From the NCBI GenBank assembly GCA_031261705.1, contig JAISJD010000023.1, positions 1 to 64,000 of the forward strand: a DNA stretch of 64,000 bases, written 5' to 3'. The stretch is from Lactobacillales bacterium. GTDB taxonomy: Bacteria > Bacillota > Bacilli > Lactobacillales > Streptococcaceae. The notes below the pieces were generated by a model. That model was given only the letters and a program-made list of their open reading frames with translations, was not told the DNA's origin and did not search any database. Of the stretch, positions 28,448 to 38,449 are shown piece by piece; within the stretch, counting starts at the first letter, position 1, and each line of letters begins with the position of its first letter. A program made the position numbers and the translations under genes.

Positions 28448-30100
28448 TTATTTTATATGAAATTTTGAGCGCAAGCCCGCTACTCTTGAACCAAGCAATC
28501 GATCGGCAATTCTTGTTTTCAAACCAAGGAAGCCGTAAATAGCGCCCCCAACTGCCGCCACAAACAAGATGATAATAAAGGCGGTTACTTTGCGTTCTGG
28601 ACTTAAGACCAAATATAAAAGAGAACGTGTGATGATTGCACCAATTGTCATGATTACAGACATAAGGAAAAGCAACAATGCCCGTTTTCCAACTTTTTTC
28701 TTACTAAAATGGGTTACCTGATGGACACGTCGAATCATTAAGAAACAGGATACGCCTAAGCCAAGATAGGTCGATAGAATCGGTCCATAGACTTCAAATA
28801 AACGAACTACTGGGTACTGGAAGAGAAGCTTGACAAGAATCCCAATTCCTAGATATTTTAGCGCAATGCGATTTTGATACATTCCTTGAAGCATGTTCGC
28901 AGCCACCATGTAAAAGCCGAGAAGTAAGGCTTGGACTGCAGACCAAGCGAGAATCGAAGTTCCTAGCTTATCTGGCGCATAAAACAGACTGTAAAGTGGT
29001 TTTGCTAAAACCATCATCCCCATGACTGACGGTAACATGATAAAAAGAAAAAGTTGAAGATTATTACTAATAATTTTAGCCAGTTCACGTTTATCTCTTA
29101 AGGTATAGCTTGCAGTAATTAACGGCAAGCCCGCTCCAATAACAGATGTCCCAAGTGCAATAATAATCATAGTCAATTTATCAGGGTTGGCACTAAACAA
29201 ACTGAATAATTCTACTAATTGTTTTTGAGAATAATTGGTCGTGGTGCTCATGATTTTTGAAAAGGTTCCTTGGTCAATTAGCTTGAAAATTTGTATGCCT
29301 GAAGTAATGATGATAAAAGGCACGGCTTGTCTAACAGTTTCAAGTAATAAATCCTTGGAATGAATCTTAATTTTTTCGGTTCCTTGGGTTCTTTCCAAGT
29401 TTTGAAACGCAGGACGCTCCTTGACCAAGTACCAAATCAGCACGGCACAGCTAGCAAGTAGTCCGATAAATGCAGCAAAGGTGCCTTGAACCACTGCATC
29501 TACATAGTTTCCTGATTGAACTTTCATAATAATAAAGGCAGTTAAAAGCATGTAAAAAACACGTGCCACTTGCTCAAAAATTTGTGAAATAGCAAAAGGT
29601 GCCATTTGGTTATTTCCTTGGAAAAAGCCTCGTACCACACTCATACATGGAAAAACTAATAGAGCGATACTCAAAGAGCGCATGACTGGAATTAAATCCG
29701 TCCCCCCTCCTGAGAGCCGAGCTAGAAGAGGTGCTGCAAGATACATCAATCCTGCACAAATGACACCCAAGACTGCCATCGCCTGCAATGCTTTGACAAA
29801 TAATTGACGACTGACCTTGTATTCATTTAAAGAATTATAATGTGCGGTTTGTTTTGCCACTGCCCCTGGAATCCCCGCTGTTGAAATTAATAAAAAGAGT
29901 GCATAAATGTTATATCCCATAGCAAATAAGCCGTTCGCCGCGTTACTGTTTTCCCCCATCCACGCATACCACGGAATAATATAAACTGCTCCTAAGAGCC
30001 GTGAAATCAGGTTTCCAGCCGATAGCCAAATTGATCCTTCCACCATTTTATCTTGTTGTTTGTTTTCTTGCCCCGTTACTTGTGATTTTCCCATATCCAT
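28448..30100 (-). CDS. Lipid II flippase-like polysaccharide exporter (YtgP/SpoVB type)
   Basis: 550-aa protein with 14 membrane helices of the MurJ/MOP superfamily. Early segments EGSIWLSAGNLISRLLGAVYIIPWYAWMG and GIPGAVAKQTAHYNSLNEY mark the YtgP/SpoVB group. Members carry the lipid-linked peptidoglycan precursor across the membrane. It is divergent from murE, which makes that precursor, so the pairing makes biological sense. SD GAAGGAGAAG. Confidence 0.88.
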   Translation of the reverse strand: MDMGKSQVTGQENKQQDKMVEGSIWLSAGNLISRLLGAVYIIPWYAWMGENSNAANGLFAMGYNIYALFLLISTAGIPGAVAKQTAHYNSLNEYKVSRQLFVKALQAMAVLGVICAGLMYLAAPLLARLSGGGTDLIPVMRSLSIALLVFPCMSVVRGFFQGNNQMAPFAISQIFEQVARVFYMLLTAFIIMKVQSGNYVDAVVQGTFAAFIGLLASCAVLIWYLVKERPAFQNLERTQGTEKIKIHSKDLLLETVRQAVPFIIITSGIQIFKLIDQGTFSKIMSTTTNYSQKQLVELFSLFSANPDKLTMIIIALGTSVIGAGLPLITASYTLRDKRELAKIISNNLQLFLFIMLPSVMGMMVLAKPLYSLFYAPDKLGTSILAWSAVQALLLGFYMVAANMLQGMYQNRIALKYLGIGILVKLLFQYPVVRLFEVYGPILSTYLGLGVSCFLMIRRVHQVTHFSKKKVGKRALLLFLMSVIMTIGAIITRSLLYLVLSPERKVTAFIIILFVAAVGGAIYGFLGLKTRIADRLLGSRVAGLRSKFHIK

Positions 30101-30296
30101 AAGTGTGTAACTTCTCCTTCAAAAAAAACGTTTATAATCTATTTTAATCTGTTCCGAGCAACTATGCAATCGAAATAAGAAACATAAATAAAACTTTCCT
30201 CTTTTTTAACTTCGAGTAGAGTGTGGTATAATTACCTCGACTAAAATGTGCAAAAAACGCATGAATGCTTAATTTGTAGAATAGGAGTGTTTCACC

Positions 30297-31820
30297 ATGC
30301 AATTGACGCTTTCAACCATTCAAGATTTATTAATCAAAGAAAATTTGTGGCATGAAATTATTATAAATAACGATTGGCACTATACGGTTCCTAGTGCTTA
30401 TTTAGACAAATCATTTTCAAGTGTTTCTTATGACTCAAGAAAGGTCGATAAAGACACTTTATTTTTTGTAAAAGGCTTAAACTTTAAGGCAGAATATCTT
30501 ACTCAAGCGATTAAAGCTGGCTTAGAGGTTTATATCGCAGAACAACCCTTAGAAGTAGAGGAAAAGGCAATCGGTATTATCGTATCTGACATCAAAAAAG
30601 CAATGGCAACTCTAAGCATGGCGTTTTACGATTATCCACAAAATGACCTGAAAATTATCGCTTTTACAGGCACGAAAGGAAAAACCACCGCTGCCTACTT
30701 TGCCAAAGGAATACTAGATGTAGCGACAAACAAAAAAACTGCTATGCTTTCAACCATGAATACGACATTAGACGGTGTGACTTATTTCAAATCAAAGCTG
30801 ACAACCCCAGAGTCGCTTGATTTATTCCAAATGCTACGCACTGCAGTTGACAATCACATGACTCATTTAATCATGGAAGTTTCCTCGCAAGCATATAAAA
30901 CCAGTCGTGTTTACGGACTCACCTTTGATGTGGGAATTTTCCTCAACATCTCCCCTGACCATATTGGACCGATTGAACACCCTACTTTTGAAGATTATTT
31001 CTACTGTAAGAGACAGCTCTTATTAAACTCAAGACAAATTGTGTTGAATCATGATGCCGATTATTTTAATGTTTTATTAGAAGAAGCCAAAGCAACGGGC
31101 AAACCTGTTTATATCTATGGAGAAGAAAAACACGACACCAACGCGTTCTTTAAGACTGTAGCAAACAATCATTTTTCTTTCCAAGTCGCTAAAGGAGAAA
31201 TGCCGAGTGAGTTAAAGATTGACGGAGAATATTCCTTACGACTAGCAGGCGATTTCAATAAAGGCAATGCCTTAAGTGCAATTATTGCGGCAAGTTTAAC
31301 TGGAGCAACCAAAGCGGATGCGGTACAAGGAATTGCGAACACAACGATTCCCGGACGTATGGAGTTACTCAAGCAAGCAAACGGAGCAACGGTCTACATC
31401 GACTATGCGCACAACCTTATCAGCCTGCAAACACTTCTTGCGTTCGTCAAAGACTATCACAAAGGAAAAATCATTGTGGTTCTTGGTAGTCCCGGTAGTA
31501 AAGGCCTCTCTCGCCGAAAAGATTTTGGTGGTGTCTTGTCTAAACTTGCTGACGTGGCAGTCCTAACCACAGATGACCCAGATTTTGAAAATCCGGCAGA
31601 TATTGCCGCAGAAATTCAAAAATACATCACTTCTGACGTAGAGGTGCATACAATTCTTGCACGTGAAGAAGCGATTCTTTACGCACTTTCGTTAAGTCAC
31701 TCTTCAGAGGATGCGGTGGTTCTTGCCGGAAAGGGTGCCGATTTATTCCAAAAAGTAAACGGACAAAACATGCCTTATCTTGGCGATTATGAAATTGCTC
31801 GAACAATCATTCAAGAGTAA
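30297..31820 (+). CDS. murE: UDP-MurNAc-L-Ala-D-Glu ligase, probably L-lysine type MurE
   Basis: 507-aa Mur ligase that adds the third residue of the stem peptide. ATP site TGTKGKTTAAYF; central motif MEVSSQA and carbamyl-Lys region present. The specificity loop reads TTDDPDFENP rather than DNPR, which points to L-lysine and not diaminopimelate. A -10 TATAAT lies at about 30228. It is divergent from the flippase gene and followed by a strong terminator. Confidence 0.92.
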   Translation: MQLTLSTIQDLLIKENLWHEIIINNDWHYTVPSAYLDKSFSSVSYDSRKVDKDTLFFVKGLNFKAEYLTQAIKAGLEVYIAEQPLEVEEKAIGIIVSDIKKAMATLSMAFYDYPQNDLKIIAFTGTKGKTTAAYFAKGILDVATNKKTAMLSTMNTTLDGVTYFKSKLTTPESLDLFQMLRTAVDNHMTHLIMEVSSQAYKTSRVYGLTFDVGIFLNISPDHIGPIEHPTFEDYFYCKRQLLLNSRQIVLNHDADYFNVLLEEAKATGKPVYIYGEEKHDTNAFFKTVANNHFSFQVAKGEMPSELKIDGEYSLRLAGDFNKGNALSAIIAASLTGATKADAVQGIANTTIPGRMELLKQANGATVYIDYAHNLISLQTLLAFVKDYHKGKIIVVLGSPGSKGLSRRKDFGGVLSKLADVAVLTTDDPDFENPADIAAEIQKYITSDVEVHTILAREEAILYALSLSHSSEDAVVLAGKGADLFQKVNGQNMPYLGDYEIARTIIQE

Positions 31821-31825
31821 TACAA

Positions 31826-31863
31826 AAGGAAGTTACCTCCATTTAAGAAGTAACTTCCTTTTT
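31826..31863. terminator. Bidirectional terminator murE/mprF
   Basis: AAGGAAGTTAC and GTAACTTCCTT are perfect 11-bp arms, followed by TTTTT on the plus strand and TTTT on the minus strand. Confidence 0.92.
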
Positions 31864-34404
31864 CTAATTTTTTAAATCAATAGGTTTATTATCAATCACA
31901 ATCAAGGCAATAAAAACAAATAAAATGGAATTATTCCGCGGATATAAGGTGTAGCGTGGAATCCACGAGTTCGCATATTTATCTTTGTAGCTACGTAAGC
32001 CTTGGAAAGAATAAATTTTTGAGCCAAATTGATAAACCATGTTCGCTAAACGTTCTTGGATAAAGCTCTGACGGTGCATACCGACATTGGAAAGAGGTGC
32101 CATCCCAAGATCAAAGCTCTTCACCCCTTGTGCTTGCCAATATTCAAACAATGAAATAAAGAGAAAATCCATCACGCCGCTTGGTGCCTTACTTGAGTAA
32201 CGCATCAAATCGACCGTCACCACTTCATCAGAATAAGACGGCATAATTGTCGCAAAGGCTACAATCTCGCCCTCTGTATTTTTCACAATGCCGATAGGCG
32301 CACGACTGATATATTCTTCATCAAAATAGCCTAGGGAGAACCCCTTTTCTCTACGACCACCAAGCCACTCATCTGAAATCTCACGTAAAACCACCAGTTG
32401 TTCCTTTGCAAAAGGTGGTTCAATCATTTCCATGACATAGCCTTCACGTTGAAATTTATTCACGATTGCCCGATTGCCACGGTGTTTTTTCCCACTTAAA
32501 GAGAAGTTGACTAAATCAACATGCCCCTCTTCACCCATTTTGATAAAGCTGTATCCATATTCATGCAGGTAAAGAGTTTCTCTTTCCTTCACTTCATAAA
32601 ATACAGGAGAATAGCCCCATAAATCGCATTCTTCAATAAATTGATGAATGGCGTCCGAAAAATCCTCTTCTTTACCAGCAGGAGAACCCATGACGATAAC
32701 CTTATCATGATAGGTTTTAAATTGGAAAAAGACAGTATCTTCCCCTGCTTTATTTTGATACATATACATATCCTTATCTTTTAAGAAAATCAGCTGACTT
32801 TCGGTATTTCCGCCATAAGTTTCTAACACATGATAGACACGTTTGTCATCGACAGGTTCCCCTACTTGATGACGACTCCCCTCAAGATAACGAATGAATA
32901 AATAATCGACCGCTAACACGACAATAATAGCAATTAATCCAGTAAACCAAATTCTATCTGATGGGAAGAACAAGAACGAATAGAGCCTTCTATGCGGATG
33001 ATGTGCCATCATGTACGGACTATTGTAAATACCGATACCAACATAGAGGAACACGAGTGCAAAATACATAAACCCATCTCGAACTAATGCTTCCAGTGAA
33101 AAGACGAGCTGTTCCCGATAAAGCTCCTCTTTGGTAAAGATAGTGAGGATAATTAACAATGCTAAAAATAACGCACCATACCAAGAAAAACCTTGCGTAA
33201 GGCGATAAATCAAGGTCACGACAAGTAAAATCAACGCTGGATAATACGCTCGTTTTACCTGATTTGCCATTGCCCGCCCGACAGCTATCAAAAGAAAGCC
33301 TAAAATAACCTTAGGAAATTCCGCCGCAATATGCTCCGACCAAGGACTAATCTTTCGTAGCCACTTGAGCTCATCAAACGCCTCTGGAATCGTTGCCGAT
33401 AAGACCAATAAAATTCCCGATAAAAAGAGCAAAAGAGACGATAATTTGTGGGCAATTTCTGACGCTAAGGCTCGTGGAACCCCATGATAGCGCTCGTTAA
33501 AAGCTCCACCGAGATTTTTCACCGCAAGGATAGCACCAAGAATGAACGGTACAAAGTAATAAGCCACACGAAACAGCAAGAGCCACGCCCCGACTAATTC
33601 AGCGTTCACTCCGAGACGAGCTAAGCCAAGGAACATCATGACATCGAAACTCCCCAATGCTCCGGGAATCATGGAAGCAATCCCGATAATCATCGCTGCA
33701 ATGAATAAAGCACCGATTTCTAAAGGAGGTAATTTCACTCCGAGTAACAGACCGATAATGATAAAAGTCAGTAACACGCCAAACCACTCTAGGAAAGAAT
33801 ATAAAAGTAGCTCTCCCTTTTCCTTTAACGTTAACCCACCGAGTAAGCCCTCCTTACGTACGGTAGTAACGATTAACACAATTGGAAAATAAAGTGCTCC
33901 ACCGACAAGCCACATCCAATATTGCGAAACAAAGCTATTCACCTGCCCTGTTAGCACTAAAATTAATGAAATTAAGCTAAAAACTGACAAGCCAGACATC
34001 GAAAATAGAAAAATTTTGGAAATGGCATTGATTACCTTTTTAGGCTCTCTATCTTTCCCATAAATCTGAGATCGTAGACCAATCGTAAAGAATCCACCGA
34101 AACCAATCATGTTATTCATTGTATTAATCAGCCAGCTAGTTTCAAATAAAAACATCTTTTTAGGCTTTTTATCAAGTAGACGATTCACCACCACATCATA
34201 CCCAATCATTGGCAAAATCGCAATTAAGCCTACAAGTATCATGACAATTGGTTTCCACAACGGAAGAGAGGCAAGAATGTCTTGTAGCTCCTCTCCAGAA
34301 AGCCGCTTACTGATGCCAAACAACTCTGTTATGACAAGAAGTACCACTGCCATAAGAAAAATATATTTAAAATACTTAAAATGCGCCTTAATCCACTGAA
34401 TCAT
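31864..34404 (-). CDS. mprF: Phosphatidylglycerol lysyltransferase MprF
   Basis: 846 aa. The N-terminal two thirds is a multi-helix flippase domain, and the C-terminal third is the cytosolic transferase (GNAT-like DUF2156: RGNRAIVNKFQREGY, EWLGGRREKGFSLGYFDEEY, KSFDLGMAPLSNVG, SFQGLRSYKDKY). It adds lysine from Lys-tRNA to phosphatidylglycerol and flips the product, giving resistance to cationic peptides. The ATG (MIQWIKAHF) lies behind GGAGGGAG. A small alpha/beta hydrolase gene lies 30 bases upstream, possibly in one operon. Confidence 0.95.
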   Translation of the reverse strand: MIQWIKAHFKYFKYIFLMAVVLLVITELFGISKRLSGEELQDILASLPLWKPIVMILVGLIAILPMIGYDVVVNRLLDKKPKKMFLFETSWLINTMNNMIGFGGFFTIGLRSQIYGKDREPKKVINAISKIFLFSMSGLSVFSLISLILVLTGQVNSFVSQYWMWLVGGALYFPIVLIVTTVRKEGLLGGLTLKEKGELLLYSFLEWFGVLLTFIIIGLLLGVKLPPLEIGALFIAAMIIGIASMIPGALGSFDVMMFLGLARLGVNAELVGAWLLLFRVAYYFVPFILGAILAVKNLGGAFNERYHGVPRALASEIAHKLSSLLLFLSGILLVLSATIPEAFDELKWLRKISPWSEHIAAEFPKVILGFLLIAVGRAMANQVKRAYYPALILLVVTLIYRLTQGFSWYGALFLALLIILTIFTKEELYREQLVFSLEALVRDGFMYFALVFLYVGIGIYNSPYMMAHHPHRRLYSFLFFPSDRIWFTGLIAIIVVLAVDYLFIRYLEGSRHQVGEPVDDKRVYHVLETYGGNTESQLIFLKDKDMYMYQNKAGEDTVFFQFKTYHDKVIVMGSPAGKEEDFSDAIHQFIEECDLWGYSPVFYEVKERETLYLHEYGYSFIKMGEEGHVDLVNFSLSGKKHRGNRAIVNKFQREGYVMEMIEPPFAKEQLVVLREISDEWLGGRREKGFSLGYFDEEYISRAPIGIVKNTEGEIVAFATIMPSYSDEVVTVDLMRYSSKAPSGVMDFLFISLFEYWQAQGVKSFDLGMAPLSNVGMHRQSFIQERLANMVYQFGSKIYSFQGLRSYKDKYANSWIPRYTLYPRNNSILFVFIALIVIDNKPIDLKN

Positions 34405-34434
34405 AAAACTCCCTCCATACAACAAATTTTTCAT

Positions 34435-35127
34435 TTATCTTCTTAAAAATTCTAAAACAATCGCATTGTACTGTTTCGGGCGTACCCTTAAAAACAAATG
34501 TCCGACCCATGCCACTTCCTTAAACTCCGCCTTTGGAATCAGCTCGGCAATCGTCAACGAGTGACTTCGCTTAATCACATCAAACTGACCGACAAGCACC
34601 AAAGTAGGACTGGTAATCTTCCGTAAATCTTCCTTCGCCAGACCAATATCTCGTACCAATAAATTTTTAATATGCGTATTTTTCTTAAAAAATTTCGCTA
34701 AACAAAAATCAAAATAACTCGCAATACGGGCAACAAAAGACAAGCCATTAACTGTTAAATTTCCCGCATTTAAAATCAACTTCTTCACTCGCTTAGGATA
34801 CCTTGTTGCAAGAAACATCGCCACATTTGCCCCATCACTAAAGCCCAATACATTTGCTGAATAAATCTTCTCCTTGTTCATCACTTCAATCACATCACGA
34901 GCCATTTGCGGAAACGCTAACTCATTTTTCTTATTGCCACTACGCCCATGCGCCCGACTATCTATGACAATACAAGTATAATATTTTTTAAATTCTTTCA
35001 CCTGTGGGTCAAACACACGCCCAGATTGTCCATTGCCATGCAGCAAAATCAAAGGGTCTCCTGTCCCGCTCACTTCATAATAAATGATTGTTCCATCTTC
35101 GGTTTCAATAAATTTTTTTGATACCAT
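34435..35127 (-). CDS. Alpha/beta hydrolase, paralogue A
   Basis: 230-aa soluble hydrolase. Oxyanion motif LLHGNGQSG, nucleophile elbow LGFSDGANV (Ser), acid Asp in LVGQFDVI and His in WVGHLFL form the triad. It is clearly related along its whole length to paralogue B at 36833-37555 (shared YYEVxGTG, DSR-HG-S, SDGAN, LNAGNLT). Substrate unknown. The upstream SD AAGAAGGTGAC is good. It may be co-transcribed with mprF. Confidence 0.85.
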   Translation of the reverse strand: MVSKKFIETEDGTIIYYEVSGTGDPLILLHGNGQSGRVFDPQVKEFKKYYTCIVIDSRAHGRSGNKKNELAFPQMARDVIEVMNKEKIYSANVLGFSDGANVAMFLATRYPKRVKKLILNAGNLTVNGLSFVARIASYFDFCLAKFFKKNTHIKNLLVRDIGLAKEDLRKITSPTLVLVGQFDVIKRSHSLTIAELIPKAEFKEVAWVGHLFLRVRPKQYNAIVLEFLRR

Positions 35128-35223
35128 GATGTGTCACCTTCTTGAAATAAGTATAACATTTTCTTGTTTTTTGAGGAAAAAATAGCTTAATCTATCTTCC
35201 TATTGGAAAGAAAAATTTTTAAA

Positions 35224-35271
35224 ACAAAAAAAAGTGGTTAAATCGACGAACGTATTCGCCACTTAACCACT
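35224..35271 (-). terminator. Terminator after L,D-transpeptidase
   Basis: AGTGGTTAA and TTAACCACT pair perfectly and, on the minus strand, are followed by a run of T. The long loop holds a second small hairpin (CGAA/TTCG). Confidence 0.85.
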
Positions 35272-35281
35272 AATTTTATTA

Positions 35282-36718
35282 TTAGGCAATCACAGTTCCT
35301 AATTCAACTGGTTTGTCATATTCTCCTGGTGAATTTTGGTATAAATCCCCTTGAATAATGACCGCCATGCCGGGATAGGTGTTATCCCAAACCTGAGGCA
35401 TAATTGCTTCTGGCGTATTAATACAACCGTTTGAACCTTGTGGTGTTTGCCAAGCAGTCAAATCACCAAATAAGGTTTTAGGAGAATCATGTAAGCCGAT
35501 TCCTGTATAAATACCGCCCTTACTGATAATTGGTTCAAAATATTTCACTGGAACGGCATATTTTTCGCCGTCCATCATGGTTCCCTTCAAAGTGGTATCC
35601 GTCACCTTATACCCAATCGAGTGGAAGCCTGGAACGGTCGCTGTTCCTTTATTATTTTGTCCTGTAATGACAAATGTATCAACTATTTTTTGATTGTTTA
35701 TATAGACATACATTTTTTGCTCTAATAAATTAATATAGACGTAATCCTTGATGTCACGAGGGTTTGCCTTGGCATCTCCGTCAATATTTAACGTTAAGTT
35801 TGCCGTTGGTGCAGAGTCATTTAACGCTTTGACAATCATATCTTTTGCTGTTGGGAAGTTAATATCCCAACCATACGATCCATTATTGGTATATTCATAA
35901 GTTTTCCCATCCTCTGGGTTTTTCCATTGAACCGTTTGAAGTAAAGTGCTGAATTGATTATTCAAGTCGCCAGATACCCACGCATAGACCTTATCCTCAT
36001 TCACATTTCCTTGTTCATCCATAAACGAAGCAAGAACTTCACGAGGAATGTCATAATTATTGCCATTGATATTCAACTGAATTTTCTTATCAATTTTTTC
36101 ATTTGATTTCTTCAATTTTTCCTTTAATTCGGTAGAATCCGCCGTCACCTTGACAGGAAGATAGAACGCACTCGCTTCAAAGCTGGTCGTACCTTTTTCA
36201 TTGCTCACGCCTTCTTTAATCGCTTTGATAAGCTTAGCTTTATCAATTTGTGTACCTTTTTCTTCAGGAACGATTTCATAGCCGCTCGTGCCAAACTTCA
36301 AATAAGCATCTTTCCCAGCAGTTTCTTTAAAATCTAGCGAATTAACGGCTGCTTCTAATTCCTTATCAAAATTAGGATTTTCAGCCAGTTTTCCATTTGC
36401 TACACTCAATTGTTTTTCAACGTCGGTCTTCTTTAGTTGATACTTTGCGGGAACATCAATTTTCAACGTTTCCCCTTGCGAAGTAATCGTTACTGGCGTT
36501 TTTTGATTGAGCTTTGCCATCTTTTCATAAGCATCATCCACGCTCATTAAGCTAACCTTTTGTCCTGAAATGGTCGCACCATAAGCAAAATGTGATTTTC
36601 TATATTGTGAATAGCCAATTCCCAGTGCGCCTGCTATCAAGACAACTGAGGAAGCGATAATAATTGCAACTTTCTTTTTTACAGAATGATTTTTCCTAAA
36701 TTCTTTTCTATTCGCCAC
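35282..36718 (-). CDS. L,D-transpeptidase with peptidoglycan-binding domain
   Basis: 478-aa wall cross-linking enzyme. An N-terminal membrane anchor (KKKVAIIIASSVVLIAGALGIGYS) is followed by a putative peptidoglycan-binding domain and a C-terminal YkuD catalytic domain with HSIGYKVTD, IGLHDSP and the active-site GSNGCINTPEAI (Cys). Ldt enzymes make 3-3 cross-links and, in enterococci, allow beta-lactam bypass. GTG start chosen because GGAGGTG lies 6 nt upstream. Flanked by the two hydrolase paralogues. Confidence 0.92.
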   Translation of the reverse strand: MANRKEFRKNHSVKKKVAIIIASSVVLIAGALGIGYSQYRKSHFAYGATISGQKVSLMSVDDAYEKMAKLNQKTPVTITSQGETLKIDVPAKYQLKKTDVEKQLSVANGKLAENPNFDKELEAAVNSLDFKETAGKDAYLKFGTSGYEIVPEEKGTQIDKAKLIKAIKEGVSNEKGTTSFEASAFYLPVKVTADSTELKEKLKKSNEKIDKKIQLNINGNNYDIPREVLASFMDEQGNVNEDKVYAWVSGDLNNQFSTLLQTVQWKNPEDGKTYEYTNNGSYGWDINFPTAKDMIVKALNDSAPTANLTLNIDGDAKANPRDIKDYVYINLLEQKMYVYINNQKIVDTFVITGQNNKGTATVPGFHSIGYKVTDTTLKGTMMDGEKYAVPVKYFEPIISKGGIYTGIGLHDSPKTLFGDLTAWQTPQGSNGCINTPEAIMPQVWDNTYPGMAVIIQGDLYQNSPGEYDKPVELGTVIA

Positions 36719-36832
36719 GAAAGCACCTCCATTTTTATAACAAAACCCATTACTATAAAAAATTCCTACGAAAATCGTACCATATTTCAAAGGAAAAACA
36801 TAGTCCACCGTCTCATTTTCTATGTATTATTA

Positions 36833-37555
36833 TTAATTTGTTAATAAAAAATCAAGCGCCGTCTGATTGAATTTTTTCGGGTTTGTTTTCGCAAAAAAAT
36901 GTGTCATCCAACGAACTTCCTCAAGTCTACCATTTGGCAACAATTCAGCAAGTTTATCCGATTCCGTTTTCTTAATAAAATCAAGCGAGCCTACCAAAAT
37001 CTGTGCAGGTGTGAGAACCTTAGAAAACTCCTCCTCCGTAAGCGGAATAGGTTTTAACATCAAGCGAACGACCTCAAAAGACGCCATGTTTCGCCAGAAT
37101 TTCCCCCACAACCAAGTACCAAGCTCTTCAAAATAAATGCCCGTCCGAGGAATCAAGCGAACCCCACTCGCTGTTAAATTTCCAGAGTTCATCACAATTT
37201 TCCCCACATTATCAGGAAACATGCTGGCAAAAACTACCGCTAAATTTGCCCCGTCACTATACCCCAATAAATGCGTTTGCTCAATCTGTTCATTTTTCAT
37301 CAACGCAAAAATATCCCGTGCCATATCCTCATAAGTCAAGCTGTCCTGATTATTTTTCGATTTTCCTTGTCCCCGACTATCCATTAATATCACTTGAAAA
37401 TGCTGCATAAAGTCCGCCAGCTGTCCCTTAAAATAATGCCCATTCATGTGATTCCCATGCAACATGATAATCGGAAAGCCCGTTCCATACACTTCATAAT
37501 AGATTTCCGTTTCATCAAAGCTCTTAAATCTCTTTGGTTGTCCTTTTATCTTCAT
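36833..37555 (-). CDS. Alpha/beta hydrolase, paralogue B
   Basis: 240-aa soluble hydrolase paralogous to the gene at 34435-35127: IMLHGNHMNG, LGYSDGANLA (Ser nucleophile), LVGSLDFI (Asp) and WMTHFFA (His). The ATG (MKIKGQPKRF) follows GAGGGAAAG; an open frame extends 135 nt further but has no SD and odd composition. Last clear core gene before the accessory island. Confidence 0.85.
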   Translation of the reverse strand: MKIKGQPKRFKSFDETEIYYEVYGTGFPIIMLHGNHMNGHYFKGQLADFMQHFQVILMDSRGQGKSKNNQDSLTYEDMARDIFALMKNEQIEQTHLLGYSDGANLAVVFASMFPDNVGKIVMNSGNLTASGVRLIPRTGIYFEELGTWLWGKFWRNMASFEVVRLMLKPIPLTEEEFSKVLTPAQILVGSLDFIKKTESDKLAELLPNGRLEEVRWMTHFFAKTNPKKFNQTALDFLLTN

Positions 37556-37702
37556 CGTCTTTCCCTCGTTTTTCTTTCTTACTATTAGCATATCAAAAAA
37601 AGCGGAAAAACTGCAATAGTTTTTCTGGTTATTGGATAAGTTTATAAAAAGATAGTGAAACGTTAAAAACTTATATTCACTCAACAACAACTGGGTAAGA
37701 TG

Positions 37703-37738
37703 ATTGATTCCCCCATTGATTCCCCCATTGATTCCCCC
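37703..37738. repeat. Three tandem 12-bp repeats
   Basis: ATTGATTCCCCC occurs three times without a mismatch, head to tail. The C-runs stand out in AT-rich surroundings. It sits about 150 bp upstream of hydrolase B at the edge of the accessory island. Confidence 0.9.
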
Positions 37739-37758
37739 AAACGTCTTTCATGAAAAAA

Positions 37759-37917
37759 GGCTCTATAATTTTTGATGGTGGTGAGAAATTCACTACTATT
37801 TTTTGTGCATTCAAAAAACACCTTGCATTCTGATAAAATTAAAGCAACCAACCGATGACAATCAAAAAAGCTTTATTTATCAGATTTAGGTGTCCCACCG
37901 TCATTTGACAAAGAGCC
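37759..37917. mobile_element. 159-bp ISL3-like deletion derivative (MITE-like)
   Basis: The left end GGCTCTATAATTTTTGATGG and the inverted right end GGCTCTTTGTCAAATGACGG share GGCTCT.T and TGAYGGTGG, as imperfect terminal inverted repeats. There is no transposase between them. The right end recurs alone at 42510-42557 and 42584-42632. The GGCTCT start suggests the ISL3 family; a database match is needed. Confidence 0.6.
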
Positions 37918-38449
37918 AATTAAACGTCACCTGACTGTTCTCAATACGTTAAAAGAAACAGATGTTGCAGGAGAACGTAGCTTTAACTATTTCATACAAC
38001 TTCAATCAAAATTAACGCAACTTAATAGCTTCCAATATACAAGTAGCCCAATCGTTAACCTATTACTAGACAATAAAAAACGAGTTTCTAAAGAAGCCAA
38101 AATACGATATGACATAGTTTGTGAACCTATTTCTTTTTCCTTTATGGAAGAGATGAATCAAACAACCTTATTTTCTAATCTGATTGATAATGCCTTTGAA
38201 GAGCGCTTAAACTCAAACTCCAATGAGAATGAACAATTTGTTACAGTTACTATTTGTTCCATCAATGATTTTAAAATTATCAATATCTGTAACTCCTATG
38301 ACCCAACAAATGTAAAAGATACTAAAACTCATTTTGGTTTAGGATTAATAAATGTAAAAGATGTCATTGACAAATATCATGCGGAATTATCTATCACTAA
38401 AAACGAAGAAGACGGTATTTTTGAGGTGCAAATTCTCTTTTTCCAATAA
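37918..38449 (+). pseudogene. 5'-truncated GHKL sensor histidine kinase (AgrC/ComD type)
   Basis: An open frame of about 178 codons runs out of the IS end without a start codon. It shows the N box LFSNLIDNAFEERL and the G box HFGLGLINVKD of the GHKL ATPase family used by peptide-pheromone kinases, plus a RHLTVLNTLK helix. The membrane half is gone, cut by the ISL3-like end at 37917. No response regulator or pheromone gene follows. Probably the remnant of a bacteriocin or quorum-sensing regulator. Confidence 0.8.
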
